A stretch of 64,000 bases of DNA. It comes from Drosophila persimilis (taxonomy: Eukaryota; Arthropoda; Insecta; Diptera; Drosophilidae). Shown here in pieces: positions 36,601-48,600 of the stretch. The stretch spans positions 2,914,001 through 2,978,000 of the forward strand of contig NW_020825317.1 of the NCBI RefSeq assembly GCF_003286085.1. The letters run 5' to 3'. How positions within the stretch are numbered: the stretch's first letter is position 1; each line of letters begins with the position of its first letter. The notes beneath the pieces were generated by a model. The model saw only the letters and a list, made by a program, of their open reading frames with translations. It was not told the DNA's origin and ran no database searches. The translations under genes and the position numbers were made by a program.

Positions 36601-39600
36601 TATTTCAAAACTTTGCCCCGCCCACTTCCACCCCCACAAAGGGCGAAAATCTGTGGCATCCACAATTTCATAGATACGAGAAAACAGAAAGAGAATCGTT
36701 GAGGATGACTATATGTTTTAAAGTGTAAAATCTAAACCAGATCGTATAATTATTATAGCCAGAATCAAAAAAACAATTTCATTCTTTCTCGCTCTGTCTC
36801 TCTCTAACACACTGGTTTCATGGTCGGTTTTGCGAATTGCAAAATATGAGTTCAAGGATCTCAGAACCTATAACAACCAGAGCAACCAAATTTGGTATCC
36901 ACACTCCTGTGATATTGGACCTTGACAGTTTTCTGTCAAAATTTCGCCACACCCCTTTCCGCCTTCGCAAAAGACGAAAATCTGTTGCATCCACAATATT
37001 GCAGATTCGAGAAAACTAAAAACGCACAATCATAGAGAATTACCATATCTATCAGGTTGCTGAATTTTTATAGCCAATAGGAACAAATATATTTGCAGTG
37101 GCTACGCAGCGCCCGACGTCACGCTCAGACTGATTTTCTGTCTCTCTCGCACGCACTCTTTGTCGTGTCTTTTAATATTAGCGGCGTCTGCCGGAGAATA
37201 GTCATACTGACTAAGTATCGGGTATAAATGTAGAGTTGCGGTCTCCGCAGCAACTCACAACGTTCCCCCTCGTTGGTTTTGGGTTTGCGTTGGGCAACTC
37301 TATTAGCCTTGAGGCTGAAGGCTGCGTTTATTTCCTCCTAGTAAACACACAAAATCAGAAAATATTTTGATTCATTTGCCTGCTAAAATTTGATGCAAAA
37401 GATTTAGGTTCAGTTGGAACACACCTGTCGCCCAAAAGGTGTTTGGGATGGGGATTAAGGACTGGGGGCTGGGGTTTGGCAACTTCCGTTCGTTAAAGCT
37501 GTGAATCATTTCATACAGGTTCCAGCTCCACGTTCAGGTACAGGGCCGAGGTGTGGTGTCTGGGTTAATTTTTACCCATTGAAGCGTGTCACCGATTGAA
37601 AATTTAATTTCCCGCCTATGGCACTGGCATAAAAAAACAAAGCAGGATGGCAGCTCTGTCCGTGTGCCTGTGCGATTGGAAGTGGCAATGGAAATGGAAA
37701 TGCCAGAGAGAGGAAGGAAGTTGGAGAGGAAGATGTGCTACCGGCTTAGAGTCGGCCAATGTATTTCCGTTATATTCCAGTGGTGCAAGTGGATTTTGAT
37801 TTGGTTGTGGTGCTCCTCCTCCCTCGTTTCTCCTCAGTCTCTCTCTCTGTATCAGTATTTTCAATAATCCGAATTGCCATGGCCACCAGTCAGACGGAGA
37901 GACTTTCCAGCTGTATTTCCTGTTTCAGTTTGCCGATTAATTTATTGCTTGAACAACTGAGCAACGATGACAAGACGGGCTCGAGCGCTCGACAGATTTC
38001 CGCTCAAGCGCAGCTGTAGAACAAATATTGGTATCCAAATTTTTGCCTCAATTTGTGCTCCTCCCAATAACCCCACTCTCTCTATTTCTATCTGCCTATC
38101 CCCCTGTGAAGGTCTCTCCAAACGGCCATTGGGACCGCCACATCGTAAAAGCAGTCTACCAAAGCATCAGGAGGTGAAGCGTCGTTTCCTGGAAATTTGT
38201 GATACCAATTTCTCGGACGAAGTGAAGGCCGCCCTGCGCCTGCCCGCCTTCGATTCGTACGAGTGGGGCGACGCCGATGTCATCCACCTGATGCAGACCA
38301 TGTTCATCGAGCTGGGATTCATTGAGAAGTTCAGCATTCCTGCGGAGACGCTTCGCGAGTGGCTCTACGAGGTCTACAAGCACTATAATGAGGTTCCATT
38401 CCACAATTTTCGCCATTGCTTCTGCGTTGCCCAAATGGTGAGTATTTTTCTATACGTATTAAGGTATTAAATATATGCTTTTACTAGGCTTGCGCTTATT
38501 AGTATGGGCGTACAAAATGTGTCGGAATCAAAGGTCTCAAGGTCCAAAAAATGTTCCTTTTGTTATAAAACAATAAAATATAAAGTTTCAACCCGATTCG
38601 ACAACGTTTAGAGGTGCCGACTTGAGGTCAACGTTCAAAAGTACGATATTTGGCCAATGGTTCCTATGGCAGACTAAAATCGGATAAAAAAAAACGGATC
38701 GTTTGTTTTCAATACGCGCTTTGTGCAACCAACGAGAGTGAAAAAAACGAGGGGGATCGTTGTGAGAAACTGATACGGCCACTACTCCACATTTCTACCA
38801 GATACTCAGTCAGTATGGCTCCTTTCCGCAAGACGACGCACACCTTGTACTACGAAGAGTGCGTGAAAGAGAGAGAGAGAATGAGTAAGGGCGTGGCGGG
38901 GCTTACCTAGCCACTGCAAACAGATTTTTTCCTTCTTGCTATAATAATAATCCGATCAGATCCAGATTCAGCAGTCCAGAAGATATGGTCATTGTCTACG
39001 ATTCCATAGAGTCTTTGGTTTTCTCGTCCTTTGTGAGTACGGCCGAAATTTCGAAATACATTTGTGATAGTGCGATATCATAGGAGGTTATTAAAATTAG
39101 TTACTCTAGTTACTCTAGGCGCTCATCTGGAGCGACAGGCAGAGCAGCCATTCTGGGCGAAAGGGGGCTGGGTGAAAATTTGAAATACATTTGTAACAGT
39201 GAGAAAATACGTGTTATTTTGAGTAAGCGCGTCTGCTTTATTCTTCTCTGTCCTTTCGGTGAACAGACAGCATAGAAAAAATTGGTTAAGAATATTTTGC
39301 TGGCTAAATATTTCAGTATTGTTTAAAAATTAAATACATACAATCCATGTCGGATGAAGTTCTTCGAGTATTACCAGCTTTTGCTTTTGTTGGCTAGAAG
39401 TTGCTGACTTTTGCTTTAATGGATTTCACATCCGAGTGGCCTCGTGAGACATCCTTGTTGCCAGGCTAAAAGTGATTCAAATCGCATTATATTAATAGTA
39501 TTCATACAGCACAGCACAGCACATGTGTATACATATACACAACTATTCACATCGGAGGAAGCTTATAATGAATGAATGTGAATGTGGGGAAGTGTGTGCT

Positions 39601-42600
39601 CCTCAAGCGGATGAGCAGGAGGCCAGGGGAGATTGCAATCGATATAATGTGGGAATTTACATGTAGCCATATATACTCGCACTCGTATTTCCATATCATA
39701 ACGTACTACTCGTACTACAACTAAACCATCCACACACAGATATGTACAATACTCACGCCCCGTTGTATGCAATGCAAAAATAAACGAAAGCGCCAAAGGG
39801 CAATCCTTACATGCACACAAAGATACAGATACAGATACAGCTACAGCTACACCAATAGCTACAGATACAAACTAGTATGTGTACACATGTTGAAGCAAGG
39901 CCTATTTTTAGCTGCCAAGATACCACCCAAGATACGAGAGAGATACAAAGAAGAGGACCCAGAAATTCGCCTCACTTTAAATAGCAACACTTTAGGCGAT
40001 GGGTAGGAGACGGTCTGTGGAAAATGGTCATTCACCCAACACTGCGCAAAATAAAATAGAAAGAAAGAATCCCGACTGACGTAGCCTTCCCCTAAACCCT
40101 AAACCAGCACCAGTCCTACTCTGGCAGCACTTAGACCGGCGACCCACTTGGCTGCTCAAGGGCTAACGAAACATTGTTTAACCTACATTTTTGGCAAATG
40201 AAACACGGCATAAGCTATTCGCCGGGGACATCGAATCAAAAACATGTTTTGACCTCTAAAAACTGATACAAACCATCATGTTATCATGGTTTTTCGCATG
40301 CAAAGTACGTTTAAATGAAAAAAATAATACTTCAAATCATCTCTTTCCATCTTTATTCTTTAAAAGATTTTGTGTTGTAGGGTGTCTACCAGTCCGTGCT
40401 CACTTGATGAGCTGTGGTATTTCCTTTAGTTTCTCGTACTGTATAAAATATTATTTCCTTGCTTTCTCTTCCTTCTTCACTTTAATATTCGGCTCTAACT
40501 TGGACACAAGCTAAAGCTAAGGCCGAAATGATTTAAAATAATTTCCCTGTTCATTTCATAGGTGCAATTGCAATTGCAATTTCACTTAGTCGTGGCTTCA
40601 CTGTTCGGACACGTTCCCCTTAACTTTCTGAGAAGCTCTAAAACAAAGAAATACTCGTATAAAAAAAAACCACCACGCACACAAAATGGAAACTTTAATA
40701 AATTATTTTCCTGGCAACAAAAGCAAACGGGTCAGGGATAGAGTGGCATAGGGTAGGATAGGGAATGGGAATGGGAGCCAAGGACGGACGAGCCACTGAA
40801 AGAGTCAAATGTGGGGTGTTCTGCTACAATGGCAAAATGAAAGTTGAAATTAGCAATGTGCCCCAGAGAGAAAAAGAGAGAGGGAGAGAGTGGTTGAGCA
40901 GAAGAGAAAGAGACGACAGAGTCAGATAGTCAGCGCATTAAGTATACGCACGGTTGCCCACACAGGCAGAACATTGCAACAACAACAACAACAGCAGCAG
41001 CAGCATCCAAATGACAATTGCATTATGATTCTCGTTGTTGTTTCTGCCGGTGCTGCTACTGGGAAATATGTTGACCGTAAACCGCATTATGTGCTAGACA
41101 AAACATGGCAATTCCACACAGCCCACAAACAGAAATACACACACGAACATCCAACAGAAATACAGAGAGAGATGGAGAGAATGAGAGAAAGAGGGAGCCG
41201 CCAACATAGTTTTCACGGCCATTTTGTTGTCACCGCCATTGTCAGCGTAAGCGTCATCAGTGTCCACGTCATTGCTGTACAATATTTGTCTGGCTACCCT
41301 GCATCACCGCACAAAAATCAGGGCAAAAATCTTTTAAGAGTGTGCAGCCCTAAAGAACCAAGACGGGCTTGAGAGCCTAGGTTTGAGGTGAAATCGAGGC
41401 AAACAGGGAAACACTATTGAAAGTACCTGTGCATCCCACACACTGAAGAGGTTCGATTAAAACTATGGAAAACCCCAATATATAGTATGTGTAAGCTGCA
41501 GTACTCCTCAGAATGATTCCCTGTTACCTCCAAACCAAATATCACAAGTAAAACACTATGGAAAGATAGAGATAAGATAGATCGAAAGCATTAGTTACCA
41601 TACAAATTTTAATATTAAGTTCTGTAATTCTATAAGAAGTAATTCTCTATTGAGGACACACATTACATTGGGAAATTGTTATCCAAGCCTTCAGTTCTAA
41701 TTGGTCCACTTACATACTACATATAACTTATGGTAATTCATGTGTACATATGGCTGCTTCCCGAATAGTTCCGATTGACTTAATCGGCAAGTAATTTCTT
41801 ACGATGACGCAACAAAATAAAACGAGGGGAAACGTTGTGAGGCACTGCAAAAGTCGCGGCTCTACTGTTTTATCCGGTCCTCAGTCTGTGTATATGTATG
41901 TGAGCTTCATATTTATGTAACTTATACAATGTATTTTATAAGTAATTATACGTAAGCGTGGGAATTGGTGTATCAGCCGATGCATCGCATTTTTCTCTCT
42001 CTTTTCGTAAAAGAGACCAATTGATTTGTAAGTTTTTGCGGGGTAGGGAATTCATTTCACTTAGCTTTGCTAGAACTTTTCATGAGAGATGGGAGCAAAA
42101 TAGAAAGAAAGAGAGGAATCACGACCGCTAGATTTATTCTAATTTTAATTGCTACCCTCCGTTTATCCTCATCGTACATAATGACCTATTGGACCTGTTA
42201 TTATAAAAATATGTTATCTGATTTAATTTTTTGCTGATGTTTTGTATTCCGCTGCATCTGTCTCTTGCTCTCTCTCTCTCTCCATCTGACTTCTCACTCA
42301 AAACACAGCCGTTAAATCTCGTTCCCCTCCGCCAGGGCCCGCACAGTGCACAACAAAAGGTACATATGTGCGAGAGGGAAATGGGTCAGCGCGGGCACTA
42401 ACTATAAAGACTGTTACAGTGCTGCCAACTTTTCAACAGGAAAAATTCTGTTTTTAGCTTGAAAAAAAAAGCTGAACATTTTTTTAAAGAAAAAACAGCG
42501 TAAATAATTAGTTTAACAATTTTTTATTAAAGTGATATTTAATATGTTTTTTACAGTATTTCCATTAATTCATTGGGGATTCATCACACATGTGATGGGT

Positions 42601-45600
42601 TGCAGTCGAGTTCGGCTCGCGCCGCGTCATGATCTGAGCGTGACGCCATAGTCAATTCATAGAGAGTCTGAGTCTGAGTTTTTGACACAAATTTTCGGCT
42701 TTTGCTGGAGCGGTAAGGGGCGTGGCAAAATGTTCAAGAGAAATTGATTCACTGCACTGCTGATTGCTCTAGCTTTTATGGTCTCTGACAACTAGGGATC
42801 AAGCAAGACGGACGGAATGTAACAATATCAGGCAGGCTCCGGCCTTAAGTTGCTTTCGCGGATTACGTTTTCAGCCAAAACGTTTATTTTTCGTTTTAAA
42901 AACGAAGAAATCGAAGAGAAATGTGAAAGCGGGAATACCAAATTATTTGAACTCAAAAGTAAATCGGTAAACTTTTGTGAAAGTGAAAACCGAAGCTTGG
43001 CTGCAAATTTAATATATTATATTATATTATTTATGTCTGAAATACTTGATATGGTATCCATTTTATCAGTGTTTGTGAAAAAATTAAAGTCAACTATTAA
43101 GCAGATTTGTTTTGCAATATGGTTTCATAAATCGATTGTAAGACACTTGTATTTTGATATCCACCTGGTTCTCTCAATTTTGTATCGTTTCACTTACCAC
43201 TTTACCTTTTCCGTCGTTCTGTTGCCACCATCAACAGAGTTGGTGCAAATATCCGCCGTCCGTGTATATTACTACTATTGAATGTGCTTCCCTTAGCATA
43301 GGCAGTGGGTCATTTCTATGTATCTATTTGTGGGTGTGTATACATATTCTGTATTGTGTGTGTGAGAAGTCAGAAAAGCAAGAGCTCGCACAGGACATGA
43401 CAGTCAAGCTGTTAGCGGCTTCTTTTTTGTTTTTTGCAAAAACAGTCGAACAAAAATGAAGCATTAAGGCCAACAACACGCAGACAACCGTAAATTTAAA
43501 TTATTGAACAGACCCCCTCTGGAGGCCCCACCTCCTGCCCCCCACAGTCACTACCCCTGGAACTGGGGGCGTGACCAAACACTTTGACTAATTTCCATTG
43601 GCTGCACTTTTCATCCAACGCTGCCGTTGATTTCCTTGGAGTATTTTTGTCCGCTGCAAACTTTCCCAACGAGCAGAAAATGCATCGTTCACCGGGGGGA
43701 ATTTGGGAGGTTGTTGAGTGGGTTGCTGTTCAATGGTCGTTGCGTGGGTGGTGCGTAGTGTAGCAGTGTGTGGCTGACGGAGTCGTTGGCTCGATGGGCT
43801 CCTTGTCTGTTTGTCTGTTTGTTGACAATGAATTTAGATAAACTTACGAAATTCGAAGCGCAAACAGCATTTGCATTTGCATAAATTTCTAGCACCCCTA
43901 TAGAACAACCGCCTCCCGTCCCGTACCACACCATCACCCATAGCCAACCATAGCCAACCATAGCCACCCACATGCCCACCCCATCCTCCGCCATAGTCCA
44001 CTTCGCACTTAATGCCAAAGTAAACGCAGCGGAGGCAAAAGTTGTGCAACAACTTTTACGACCAAACCCCCAAGTAACCCACCCACCGCCTCTTCTTGCT
44101 TTTCGCTTGCCCCACACCCTTTGATGCAGTGCAAGTTTGGGGCGCAGCAAAGCGCAAAGCAAACTTTACGCTGCTTTTGTATTTCGAAAAAGCTTCAATT
44201 GAACGCTGTTGAAATTCCTTGAGGGTCTCGCAGCAAAGTCATCTTCATTTGCAGCAAACGATTTTGCTGCCACTGGGTATTCCACACAGATCACCACACT
44301 GCCGCCTGCCTGCATGGCCTGCCTGCCTGTCCCTTGCCTACTGGCTGGTGCTGGTGCTGGTGCTGGTGCATGGGGCAGATGCTGGATGGCGGATGGGTCC
44401 TTCCACTGGTAATTGCAAAGGTTTCGCACCAGACAAATTAAGTTCGCTGCGTGGACGAAGGGCACACGGGGATGATGACAAAAGCAAGGTGACGCGCAAC
44501 AACACCAGACGATAGAATACGATATAGGAGAGTGCTCCAGGGCCAGGGACACGGACACGGACACGGAAACGGATAGCGGCAGAGGGCCGGGGCAGAGAGA
44601 CGGGGAAGGAGCAGCTTAAAGTTGCACCTGCCTGATGGCAAGGTTTAAATGGTAATCTGCCAGCGTTAATTGCTAGCTTAACGATAAATGGAGAGATAAA
44701 TATGGGGTACACCATGTGGACAATACAGATATCATGGGTGGACACATAGTGGCTACTTGATGGATAGACATGAAGATAGAAATGTTAATATATTTTAGCT
44801 CTATTTGTTTGCAAATAATAATAAACATCTACTCGATTGCAGATGTACGCAATTACTCGCCAAGCGAACCTGTTGAGCCGCCTTGGCGACCTCGAGTGTC
44901 TAATCCTGCTGGTGTCCTGCATCTGCCACGACCTCGATCATCCAGGCTACAACAACATATACCAGATCAATGCCCGCACCGAGCTGGCACTCAGGTGAGT
45001 GAATGGCAATCTGTTGCATAGGTCATGTGGGATCCTAACTAACCTTAGCCTTAACTAATGTATGCTGCCATCAATATCAATCCCATCCAGATATAACGAC
45101 ATCTCACCGCTTGAGAACCATCACTGTTCGATAGCATTCCGTTTGCTGGAGCATCCCGAGTGCAACATATTCAAGAACTTTAGCCGCGACACCTTCAAGT
45201 GAGTTTCCCTCGTTGATTTAAGATTTAAGCTATATGTTCTCTGGATTTAGGGCTACTCATCCAAGGGGGTTGCTGTGTCCGCAGCCCGCGACGGTGTCGG
45301 ACTTCGGGTGTGGATGTCGGCCGCCAGTGTCTGGTGTCCGAGTTGGGGAGCAATTAATTGCCAACTTGGCTGCGGCCACTTTATGCACGGCACGTACCAA
45401 ATGGCATTGCATTAAACGCTTGCCCCATTGCCGTGGTAATTAACAGTTACCTGCACAGCTGCACTGTGCAACACCTATGCATCCCTGCGCCACGCCCCAC
45501 CATCCCATGCCCCAGGCCACCCTACTTGACCCAACCACTCCCACTGTCTTTGCCACTGTCTGCAATTCATGGTAAGGCACGACTATGAAATGTATCGATT

Positions 45601-48600
45601 TGGTAATTAAAAAAAAAAATAAGTAGCGGATGTCCTTGTTGTGGTGCTGTTGCGCTTTAGGGGGGAGGAGGTCATTCTTCTCGCTGCACGATGCAGTGTC
45701 TGCAAATGAAGATTATGTTGTAATTGGCCCGGACAGGACATAATCCGGGCGCTTAGCTTGCCTATAACTTCATTTTGGCCCTTCAATGAGGTAGAGAGGT
45801 TGGGTAAGGTGCGGGTTCGCCGTTCGGCGAGGACCACTAAATGCCATCGAGAATGCAATACAGTCGAACAATAGAAAGGTAGGAAAGTCTGCACGGAACG
45901 AAATCAGATGGAATTCAATGGTGAGCATTGCGATAATTCATAAAAGAGTTAAGCTGCATTAAGTCGAACACAATCGGACACACTTAATTGGCGATGGCAT
46001 CGCTATCACCAGCGATATGGCAAAAAAGGAAATTCTACTACGCATATAATGAAATTATTGCACGGATGCACGACAAAAACAAAATGTATATGGGAAAGAT
46101 TTCCGGTTCATTAGTGAATGCTACAATAACAATACTAGTACAATAAATCGGCAACATTCGAATGAAATTTCTTTCTGGTGTATCCAATTTTACACGACTT
46201 CTTGTGAATGCACTCTAATAAATACATATGCTGGAAAAAATGGATGATAAATCAAAAGTAATGTAAAATCAAATGTAGCATCATTCGAGTCGGAAACCAT
46301 TCAATCCCAATCGATATTGAATTCCATAAAAAAATTTGAACAAATATTTAATTGAATACAAAAAATCTACTTTAGGTAAATCACAATTTATCGATTGACC
46401 AATGAACATTCTGAGGTTTAAGTAAAGAGAGTCATGCAAAGAGTTTACTTTCCGCAGAATAACCCTTAATATAGTAAGACTAAGCGATGGCTTAGCGAAA
46501 AAATTTTCCGCGCACTCCCTCTCATTCCTGACCTTGCGCTGCTATAAAAAGTTTTAATCCCCCAGGGTATCCAATGCCTTAGGACCCGCTGTATCCTTTA
46601 GTAGCGTGGTTTTTTTCCGCGGTTTTTCCCATATTTTCATTTATTTGCATTTTTTTTTTTTTTGCATTCATCGCATGCATTTTATATTGAAAAATATTCC
46701 ACGAACACAAATTAAGTGGATTAGCCGGGAAATGCTTTATTTTCCTACTCCTTCTTCAGCCTGCGACGACTTTGACTGGTGAAGAGAGGTGCTATAAAGT
46801 GGGGCAAAGCGGTCGTGGCAGTGGCAGCCCGCTGCCACATCATCATCATCAGGATGAGGAGCATCATCAAGCCACAGCGCAATCAGCAAGGAAAGGATAG
46901 ATGCCCTTGGAAACAGCCTTGCTCTTCTTCACACCACTCTTTGAAAAATTCTATCCCTGCTGTACTCTCTATCTATCTACTCCTCGAATCCTTGGAGGCG
47001 TTTTGCTGTCAAGTTTGCGTGCATAAACTATTGCATACTTTAGGGATTTTCTGATGGCAAAACTCGTCGGAGAACACATCGTATACATACACACATACTA
47101 TATAACGAATATACATAGTATGAACGAGTATATATATATAAAGTAAGATGGCAGATGCTGTCGCTGTTGCTTTTGTCAAACATTTTGCAATTGTCAGTCA
47201 GTTCTCATTATTAAGCGATTATTAGGCATTAGGAGACATGAGTGTACTTTGGAGACTTCCTACCACTTGTGACCGAAATTTGTTGAATATTTTTGTCACT
47301 GTCATGGAAAGAGGGAGTTGTATAGAGCACCAGAATCTGCTTTTCGCCCGCTAATCACCTTGAATAGAAAAGCATTACCTGATTAGAAGTGAGAATTTGA
47401 CAATTTTCGTTGGACAATCACCTCCAAAATCTATCTTGTCCTTATCTCCTGTCATTCTACACTTATTTTCTCCCCACAATTCATGGGTTCCTAAGGAGTA
47501 TATTTAGAGAAAAGTGGGGTGTTCCTGAATGGATGCAGGAAAGAAAGCCTAGAAAGCCGTCAACGATTAACGTTTATAGATCCAAACCAAAGAGGGCATT
47601 GCAAAGTACAGTTACCGATGACTTTACAATAGCCGTCGTCGCAGGAGTGTGATCATAGCCATATTCTAGTGGAAGCGGTACACATTTATTGATGCACAAG
47701 AACGAGGGAATAATTGGTTGAAAAGTCTCCGATAATACCCTTCGATAGCCTCACCAAATGCGACACTTGTCCGAGGGACTCATCTGACTGGCGGCCTTAC
47801 ACTGGAAGATCTCCAGAAACTCGGGAAAGTTTCCCAGCACGTTGTTGACCCGCTCCGAATGCGCCGCATGCTGCCCGGTACCAGCATTGCTGCTGTCGCC
47901 CCCAGAGGACGGTGCATTGCCACACCAGTTCTGAGCAAAGGCCACAAAAAAGGTCTTCAGTCCCCTGGGATCGGTTACACCTCGGTACGCGCGATGGTGG
48001 CGGTACGCCTCAAAGGCCAGGCGTAACCCCTCGGTGTCCGCAATGTTCTCGTTGATGGTGAGGGTGGCGTTGCTGTAGCGGGCACCCAGATAGCAGCCGG
48101 CACGCAGACCGAACCTTATGATAGCCCGTGGTGGCCATTGGCCGTTGGCCAGCTGTCCGGTGGCGTCGTAGTTTATTCCGTCGTAGTCGAAGGCGTGCAC
48201 CATCTCGTGGCCCAGGATGGAGCCCATTCCGCCGGCCTGCCGGGACGCCTGGTCAATCGTATTGGAGCAGCGCTGCAGCAGTGGGCTGGTGAGCAGTCCT
48301 AATGGCAGCTCAATGGCGTTCTGCTTCAAGCGATAGTAGGCGTTGACTGACAGCGGGTCCAGGCCGAAGCCTTCCACGGGCGGAGAGTCACCGCAGATCT
48401 GATCCTGGCAGTCGACTACCTGCCGGAACTCGGCCATGGCCCGACTCTGGGACAACTGTAGTAGGTTCTCGTCGTAGCTGCTGCTCAGCGGCCGTGATAC
48501 GGGCTTCTCCTCCGGGACTATCTGGGGCAGGACCAGCCGCATGTCCCGCAGCTTCTGTATGGCCAGTGTCTGGGTGCTCCGGTCCGCCTCGAACACGTCC

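Larger units (their letters stand above)
9624..38111 (+). other. Pde9 intron 1 (28.5 kb)
   Basis: It runs from GTGAGTA to CCCCTGTGAAG. It contains most of the window's mobile DNA (separate entries). Between 9.6-11.4, 11.7-23.1, 24.0-25.9 and 28.4-33.0 kb I see AT-rich intronic sequence, simple repeats and GAGA/CT tracts, but no convincing exon. Alternative promoters or enhancers are likely in an intron of this size but cannot be located from sequence alone. Confidence 0.85.
38438..44842 (+). other. Pde9 intron 2 (6.4 kb)
   Basis: It runs from GTGAGTAT to GATTGCAG. It holds two degenerate INE-1-like remnants, CAA/CAG microsatellites (40978-41006) and GAGA-rich tracts (40866-40890). No further exon could be supported. 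Confidence 0.85.

Noticed and set aside
37967..38111. Open frame leading directly into Pde9 exon 2, possible alternative start
   Set aside because: The acceptor at 38110-38111 fits the phase of exon 1 exactly, and the upstream codons look intronic (pyrimidine-rich).
40890..41372. 160-codon plus-strand frame with a poly-Gln stretch
   Set aside because: The poly-Gln comes from a CAA/CAG microsatellite and the rest from GAGA-rich DNA; no motif and no splice context with Pde9.
42416..42460. CAGTGCTGCCAAC sequence resembling a P-superfamily transposon end
   Set aside because: Only one short end is visible, no second terminus was found, and I could not recall the family consensus reliably.
43689..44162. 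157-codon minus-strand frame in Pde9 intron 2
   Set aside because: Repetitive Trp/Gly/Val from TAGCCAACCA-type repeats on the plus strand; no domain.
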